This document shows, piece after piece, positions 59,531 to 64,000 of a DNA stretch of 64,000 nt; position 1 is the first letter of the stretch; every line of letters starts with the position of its first letter. The position numbers and the translations under genes are program-made. The notes beneath the pieces were generated by a model that did not search any database, was not told the origin of the DNA, and saw only the letters and a list, made by a program, of their open reading frames with translations. This DNA comes from Terribacillus sp. DMT04 (GTDB lineage Bacteria > Bacillota > Bacilli > Bacillales > Amphibacillaceae): positions 932,001 through 996,000 of the forward strand of contig NZ_CP077639.1 in assembly GCF_019056395.1 (NCBI RefSeq), in the 5' to 3' direction.

Positions 59531-59671
59531 AAATATTTTCATTTTAGTTGTAAGTTTTGTTTCGTTACGGTATATTGAGAGTGTAAATTCCTAACAAGTC
59601 ACTTAAAATAATTTCCAATTCAAAAGCCTTTTCGATTTTCAAAAAAGTTACTTCTATTGGGGGGAGCAGTC

Positions 59672-62518
59672 GTGAGACAAAAGGAATCTAGTGAAAGATT
59701 CTGGGAAAGCTTCCATGGCCCAAATATGGGTTATGTGGAAGAGCAATACGACAAATACAGGCAAAATCCGGAATCAGTGGATGCATCATTGAAGGAATTA
59801 TTTGATACGCATGGAGAACCGAGCCTGATGGAGCGTCAAGGGGAAGACGCTCCATCTGCACAGTCGGCGCACGCTCCAGTCAAGAAAATCACAGCAGCTA
59901 TACAGCTTGTAGAAGCGATCCGCCGCTATGGGCATCTGGAAGCAGATATTTATCCGGTTGGCGGAGATAATGGTGAAACATCTGTACTTACGAAGATGGA
60001 AGACTTCGGCTTAACAGAGAGTGACTTACGAGATATACCAGCTAATTTCGTCTGGGAAAAAGCGCCAGACAATGTACATACGGCACTGGATGCCGTACAG
60101 CTATTGAAGGAAAGGTATGCAGGAACAACTTCCTTCGAATACGACCATGTCGGCAATCATGATGAGCGCAAATGGCTGCAGGAGCAAATAGAGACTGCAT
60201 CCTATGTGCCTAATTGGAGCGAAGATGATAAAAAAGCAATTCTAAGACGGCTTACAGATGTTGAGGGGTTTGAATCCTTCTTGTCCCGTACTTTTGTCGG
60301 CCAGAAGCGTTTCTCCATTGAAGGTGTCGAATCAATGGTGCCGATGCTTGATGAAGTGATTAAAGAAGCATGCCTTGCAGATACAGACAATGTGATGCTT
60401 GGTATGGCACATAGAGGAAGATTGTCCGTTTTGGCGCATGTTTTAGGGAAGCCTTTTGACCTTATCTTCTCCGAGTTTAATCATACGGGAGAGAAAGCAC
60501 TTCTGCCTTCAGAAGGATCAAAAGGATTGCATGGCGGCTGGACTGGGGATGTAAAGTATCATTTTGGTGCGGTAACAGAGCATCACGAAGGACAAGAGAA
60601 GCAGACAACCGTCACATTGGCGAATAACCCTTCACATCTTGAGTTCGTTAACCCGGTAGTAGAAGGTTTTACAAGAGCAGCTCAGGACGACACTTCAAAG
60701 CCAGGTTATCCGGATCAAGATCCATCCAAGGCGCTGAGCATACTCATCCACGGAGACGCTGCTTTTATTGGGGAAGGAATTGTAGCTGAAACGCTCAATT
60801 TAGGTGATTTGCCCGGATATAGCACTGCCGGTACCGTTCACATAATCGCGAACAACCAGGTTGGGTTCACGACGAACCGCCGAGATGGGCGGTCTACACG
60901 ATATGCAAGTGATTTGGCGAAAGGCTTTGAAATTCCAATTGTACATGTAAATGCTGATGATCCATTGGCTTGCACTGCTGCAGCACTGCTTGCATTCCAG
61001 TATCGTCAGCGTTTCCATAAGGATTTTCTAATTGATCTTGTCGGATACCGCCGTTATGGCCATAACGAAATGGATGAACCGCGTTCGACGCAGCCAATTC
61101 TTTATCAGGATATTGACGCACATGATACAGTAGCGAAAATATTTTCTGCTAACTTGGAAAAGGAAAAAATTATCTCAGACCAGGAAGGGTATGAGACGCT
61201 CAGTGCGCAAGTAGGTGACCATCTTAAAGAAATCTTCCAAAACATGAAAGAGGAAGAAATAAAAGAGAAAATGCCAAAGGATGAGCCGGAAGCCTTGCGT
61301 TGTGATTTGCCGCAGATGCAGACTTCTGTACCAGCTGATACGCTGTTTTCGCTTAACAGACAGCTGCAAAAACGGCCGGAAGGATTTCAGGTATTTAAAA
61401 AGCTGACAAAAATTATTTCGAAACGGCACCAGGCATTTGAGGAAGAAGGAAAAGCGGACTGGGCTGTCGGTGAAATTCTAGCGTATGCCAGCATCCTCCA
61501 AGAGGGCACGCCAATAAGGTTGACAGGTCAGGATTCCGAGCGAGGCACGTTTGCTCATCGTCATATGGTGCTGCATGATGTGGAGACGGATGCCACGTAT
61601 TCACCGCTGCACGGACTAGAGGAAGCAAAATCGTTTGCGTTACACAATAGTCCATTATCAGAAGCTGGCGTTATAGGTTTTGAATATGGCTATAGTGTCC
61701 AAAATCCGGATACCTTCGTGCTTTGGGAAGCGCAATTTGGTGACTTTGCCAATACGGGACAGGTTCTGTTTGATCAGTTTATTGCTGCAGGCCGTGCAAA
61801 ATGGGGAGAAGCATCTAATATGGCGATGCTGCTGCCCCACGGATATGAAGGGCAGGGGCCGGAGCATTCAAGCGGCAGGGTAGAGAGATTCCTGCAGCTT
61901 GCTGCAGAGAATAATTTGATCGTCGCAAATGTTACAAGCTCATCTCAGCTCTTCCATCTGCTGCGCAGGCAGGCTAAACTTGGCGGAAGAGAAGAAGCAA
62001 GACCGCTTGTTCTGATGACACCGAAAAGCTTAATGCGCAGTGCGCGTTTAGCTAGCAAACTAGAAGAATTTACAGAAGGAAGTTTTGCTTCTGTCCGTAC
62101 GCAGCCGAATAACGAGGCAACGCCAGAAACAGCAAATACTCTCGTATTAGGCAGTGGGAAAGTGATGGTCGATATCGAAGAAGCAATGGAAAAAGAAACT
62201 GGTGCTTTTGAAGCACTTCATATCGCCCGCGTTGAACAGCTTTATCCATTCCCAGCTCAGAAAATTAAGCAGATTCTAGCAGATTATCCTTCTATTCGTG
62301 AAGTGAAATGGGTACAGGAAGAACCGCGCAATATGGGGGCGTGGACATTTGTTCGCGACAGAATTGAAGCAATCCTGACAGAAGACCAGACGTTAGAATA
62401 TATCGGGCGTCCAGATCGTGCATCACCTGCAGTAGGTAAGCCTGACATCCATAAGACAGAACAAAAGCAGATTATCAATCAAGCCTTAAAGTTGTCCAAG
62501 GGAGGAGTTAGCGTATGA
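59672..62518 (+). CDS. odhA: 2-oxoglutarate dehydrogenase E1 component
   Basis: Thiamine-diphosphate decarboxylase of the 2-oxoglutarate dehydrogenase complex in the citric acid cycle. 948 residues. The N-terminus [20 protein letters not shown] is the small E1o-specific helix. The ThDP region has [15 protein letters not shown] (about 243), [18 protein letters not shown] (about 361) and NNQVGFTTN. The C-terminal pyrimidine-binding domain begins near 594 ([25 protein letters not shown]). GTG 59672 follows GGGGGGAG; the TTG five codons earlier sits on that site. It overlaps odhB by four bases (GTATGA). Confidence 0.96.
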   Translation: MRQKESSERFWESFHGPNMGYVEEQYDKYRQNPESVDASLKELFDTHGEPSLMERQGEDAPSAQSAHAPVKKITAAIQLVEAIRRYGHLEADIYPVGGDNGETSVLTKMEDFGLTESDLRDIPANFVWEKAPDNVHTALDAVQLLKERYAGTTSFEYDHVGNHDERKWLQEQIETASYVPNWSEDDKKAILRRLTDVEGFESFLSRTFVGQKRFSIEGVESMVPMLDEVIKEACLADTDNVMLGMAHRGRLSVLAHVLGKPFDLIFSEFNHTGEKALLPSEGSKGLHGGWTGDVKYHFGAVTEHHEGQEKQTTVTLANNPSHLEFVNPVVEGFTRAAQDDTSKPGYPDQDPSKALSILIHGDAAFIGEGIVAETLNLGDLPGYSTAGTVHIIANNQVGFTTNRRDGRSTRYASDLAKGFEIPIVHVNADDPLACTAAALLAFQYRQRFHKDFLIDLVGYRRYGHNEMDEPRSTQPILYQDIDAHDTVAKIFSANLEKEKIISDQEGYETLSAQVGDHLKEIFQNMKEEEIKEKMPKDEPEALRCDLPQMQTSVPADTLFSLNRQLQKRPEGFQVFKKLTKIISKRHQAFEEEGKADWAVGEILAYASILQEGTPIRLTGQDSERGTFAHRHMVLHDVETDATYSPLHGLEEAKSFALHNSPLSEAGVIGFEYGYSVQNPDTFVLWEAQFGDFANTGQVLFDQFIAAGRAKWGEASNMAMLLPHGYEGQGPEHSSGRVERFLQLAAENNLIVANVTSSSQLFHLLRRQAKLGGREEARPLVLMTPKSLMRSARLASKLEEFTEGSFASVRTQPNNEATPETANTLVLGSGKVMVDIEEAMEKETGAFEALHIARVEQLYPFPAQKIKQILADYPSIREVKWVQEEPRNMGAWTFVRDRIEAILTEDQTLEYIGRPDRASPAVGKPDIHKTEQKQIINQALKLSKGGVSV

Positions 62519-63771
62519 AGGAACTAAAGGTACCAGAGCTGGCAGAATCAATTACAGAGGGAACAATCTCCGAGTGGTTAGTCAATCCGGGCGAACATGT
62601 GGAAAAAGGGGATCCTGTTCTGGAATTAGAGACAGATAAGGTAAATGTTGAAGTGAATGCAGAATACAGCGGTGTGCTAAAAGAAATCTTAAAGGATGCT
62701 GGTGACGATGTAGAAGTAGGCGATATTATCGCTACAGTTGATGAAAACGGAGAAGCTGGCGAAGAGTCGAACGATTCTGCAGCTGCAGAAGAGACAAAAG
62801 CAGAAGCGGCGGCTGTAGCTGAAGCTCCGGCTGAAGAGAAGAAAGCCGAAGCCGCTGAACCGGCAGCTTCTAACAAGAACACACTAGCTTCACCCGCAGC
62901 GCGCAAACGTGCGCGTGAGCTTGGCATCAGTCTGGAAGATATTACAGCCCGCGATCCGTTTGGCCGTATCCGTCCGGAAGATGTTGAAGAAGCAGCGAAA
63001 CCAAAAGAAAAAACCGCTAAGCAGGCAAATGCCGATAAACCGAAACAATCGGAAAAGACAGAATTTGAGAAGCCTGTCGAGCGTGTGAAAATGACTCGCC
63101 GCCGTCAAACGATTGCGAAGAGATTAGTAGAAGCGCAGCAAACTTCTGCGATGCTGACTACATTTAACGAAGTTGACATGACAGCAGTTATGAAGCTCCG
63201 CAGTGAAAGAAAAGATAAATTCCTAGAGAAGCATGATGTGAAACTTGGATTTATGTCTTTCTTTACAAAAGCAGTTGTTGGTGCGCTGAAAGAATTTCCT
63301 TACATCAATGCCGAAATCCAGGATAACGAAATCGTTTTGAAGAAATTCTTTGATGTCGGTATTGCCGTATCTACGGATGATGGACTTGTCGTTCCGGTTG
63401 TCCGGGATGCGGACCGTCTTGATTTTGCTGGTATTGAAAGTGAAATCTCCCGCTTAGGTAAGAAGGCTCGTGATAAAGACTTGAGCTTGGATGAGTTAAA
63501 CGGTGGTTCCTTCACCATCACAAATGGCGGTATCTTTGGCTCACTCGTGTCTACGCCAATCTTGAATACGCCGCAAGTCGGTATTTTGGGAATGCATACA
63601 ATCCAGAAGCGACCAGTCGCCATGCCGGATGATACTATCCAGATTCGCCCAATGATGTATCTTGCTCTGTCATACGATCATCGTATCGTTGATGGGAAAG
63701 ACGCGGTCCAGTTTCTTGTACGAATCAAGCAGCTGCTGGAAGATCCATATGATTTGCTCCTAGAAGGCTGA
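62515..63771 (+). CDS. odhB: 2-oxoglutarate dehydrogenase E2, dihydrolipoyl succinyltransferase
   Basis: Core of the complex, passing the succinyl group to CoA. 418 residues in three domains: an N-terminal lipoyl domain with the modified Lys in [14 protein letters not shown] (residue 42), an Ala/Glu-rich linker, an E3-binding domain at about 122-160 ([31 protein letters not shown]), and the catalytic domain with [15 protein letters not shown] (His about 388) and TNGGIFGSL. It needs lipoate from LipM/LipA, encoded in the same window. Translation is coupled to odhA by a 4-base overlap. Confidence 0.97.
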   Translation: MKELKVPELAESITEGTISEWLVNPGEHVEKGDPVLELETDKVNVEVNAEYSGVLKEILKDAGDDVEVGDIIATVDENGEAGEESNDSAAAEETKAEAAAVAEAPAEEKKAEAAEPAASNKNTLASPAARKRARELGISLEDITARDPFGRIRPEDVEEAAKPKEKTAKQANADKPKQSEKTEFEKPVERVKMTRRRQTIAKRLVEAQQTSAMLTTFNEVDMTAVMKLRSERKDKFLEKHDVKLGFMSFFTKAVVGALKEFPYINAEIQDNEIVLKKFFDVGIAVSTDDGLVVPVVRDADRLDFAGIESEISRLGKKARDKDLSLDELNGGSFTITNGGIFGSLVSTPILNTPQVGILGMHTIQKRPVAMPDDTIQIRPMMYLALSYDHRIVDGKDAVQFLVRIKQLLEDPYDLLLEG

Positions 63772-63782
63772 TTGTCATATAT

Positions 63783-63813
63783 TAACGTCCTCATTCGTGA
63801 GGGCGTTTTTTTG
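63783..63813 (+). terminator. Terminator of odhAB
   Basis: AACGTCCTCA/TGAGGGCGTT with a TTCG loop and one mismatch is followed by a run of T. Confidence 0.9.
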
Positions 63814-63827
63814 TGCCTGATTTGCTA

Positions 63828-63855
63828 CATATCTTTCCATTACATGTACAAACTA
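63828..63855 (+). promoter_or_regulatory. Candidate sigma-G promoter before the germination gene
   Basis: CATA at 63828-63831, 17 bases, CAAACTA at 63849-63855 resembles the sigma-G pattern with one -10 mismatch. It fits a forespore-expressed germination gene. Confidence 0.35.
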
Positions 63856-63885
63856 ACGGAAATGATTTAGGAAAGGTGCGTCGAC

Positions 63886-64000
63886 ATGGGGTTTTTCAAG
63901 CAGAAAAAGAAAGAGCCAGTACAGGAAAAAGTCATCCGGGAAGACAAGGTGCCGCCGCATCAATCCACCACTTCTCTGGAAAAGAATGTCGCTTTCATTA
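63886..64000 (+). CDS. Probable spore germination protein, GerA family A subunit (partial, N-terminus)
   Basis: Only the first 38 codons are in the window. ATG 63886 follows GGAAAGGTG. The sequence is a very basic start (GFFKQKKKEP), a charged linker, then TSLEKNVAFI at the edge. This last segment resembles the beginning of the GerA-type receptor A-subunit domain, typically S-L-x-x-N-x-x-x-I, after a short Lys-rich tail. These receptors sit in the inner spore membrane and sense nutrients. The candidate sigma-G promoter agrees. With so little sequence the call is provisional. Confidence 0.5.
   Translation, partial: MGFFKQKKKEPVQEKVIREDKVPPHQSTTSLEKNVAFI

Larger units (their letters stand above)
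59363..59671. other. Leader and control region of odhAB
   Basis: 309 bases without a gene: the terminator of the surface-protein gene, then an AT-rich stretch with two cre-like sites, then the odhA leader. No small gene is apparent. Confidence 0.6.

Overview
The window is a chromosomal segment of a low-GC, endospore-forming member of the Bacillaceae. It carries S-box riboswitches in front of methionine genes, the bacilli-type octanoyltransferase LipM, pdxST, a Rex-controlled cydABCD operon, odhAB, the sporulation gene prkA, a glcU-gdh pair behind a sigma-G-like promoter, and the start of a likely GerA-type germination gene at the right edge. I cannot fix the genus from sequence alone. There are no rRNA or tRNA genes, no prophage, no CRISPR array and no intact transposase. 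Most of the window is ordinary core metabolism with short accessory stretches.

Layout. 1-6.2 kb: two divergent S-box (SAM-I) units. The left one controls an M20 amidohydrolase and a lipoprotein substrate-binding protein; the right one controls metI, metC and a MetE-like methionine synthase. 6.4-8.1 kb: lipM-lipA. 8.3-11.4 kb: EamA exporter, AraC regulator, and an Atu4866-like gene with an SDR. 11.8-16.5 kb: pdxST, an aldehyde dehydrogenase and a MocR regulator, with shared TGTTATA repeats at both promoters. 16.6-20.1 kb: a frameshifted gene, then a TetR regulator and an MMPL exporter. 20.5-22.9 kb: ohrR-ohr and an orphan PTS EIIC with a perfect cre. 23-31.5 kb: small and unknown genes, several acetyltransferases, two RsbR-like STAS proteins, YitT, an AcuI-like reductase, and a 46-residue membrane peptide behind a perfect Rex operator. 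31.7-37.5 kb: cydABCD with Rex sites. 37.6-40.6 kb: glcU-gdh, an SDR and a phosphodiesterase. 40.7-49.6 kb: a MurA paralogue with Asp in place of the catalytic Cys, a TVP38-like membrane protein, dat, queG, a nitroreductase, an amidase-like protein, trmL, an XRE regulator and an HD-GYP protein. 49.7-53.4 kb: prkA, a TauE/SafE permease and a LysR regulator. 53.5-59.4 kb: a 1,937-residue sortase-anchored surface protein with lamin-tail and metallophosphatase domains. 59.7-64 kb: odhAB and the partial germination gene.

Functional links. LipM and LipA make the lipoyl group that OdhB carries. The methionine genes and the M20/lipoprotein pair answer to the same ligand, SAM. cydABCD and the 46-residue peptide share the Rex operator sequence and probably a redox signal. 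PdxST supplies PLP, used by MetI, MetC and Dat and probably sensed by the MocR protein. Sporulation appears in prkA, glcU-gdh, the amidase-like gene and the germination gene.

The best leads for something new are the S-box-controlled M20/lipoprotein unit, the Rex-site membrane peptide, the Cys-to-Asp MurA, the likely non-canonical start of the MMPL exporter, the large surface phosphatase, and a pair of dispersed repeats with inverted ends. All functions are inferred by reading the sequence; no database search was run.
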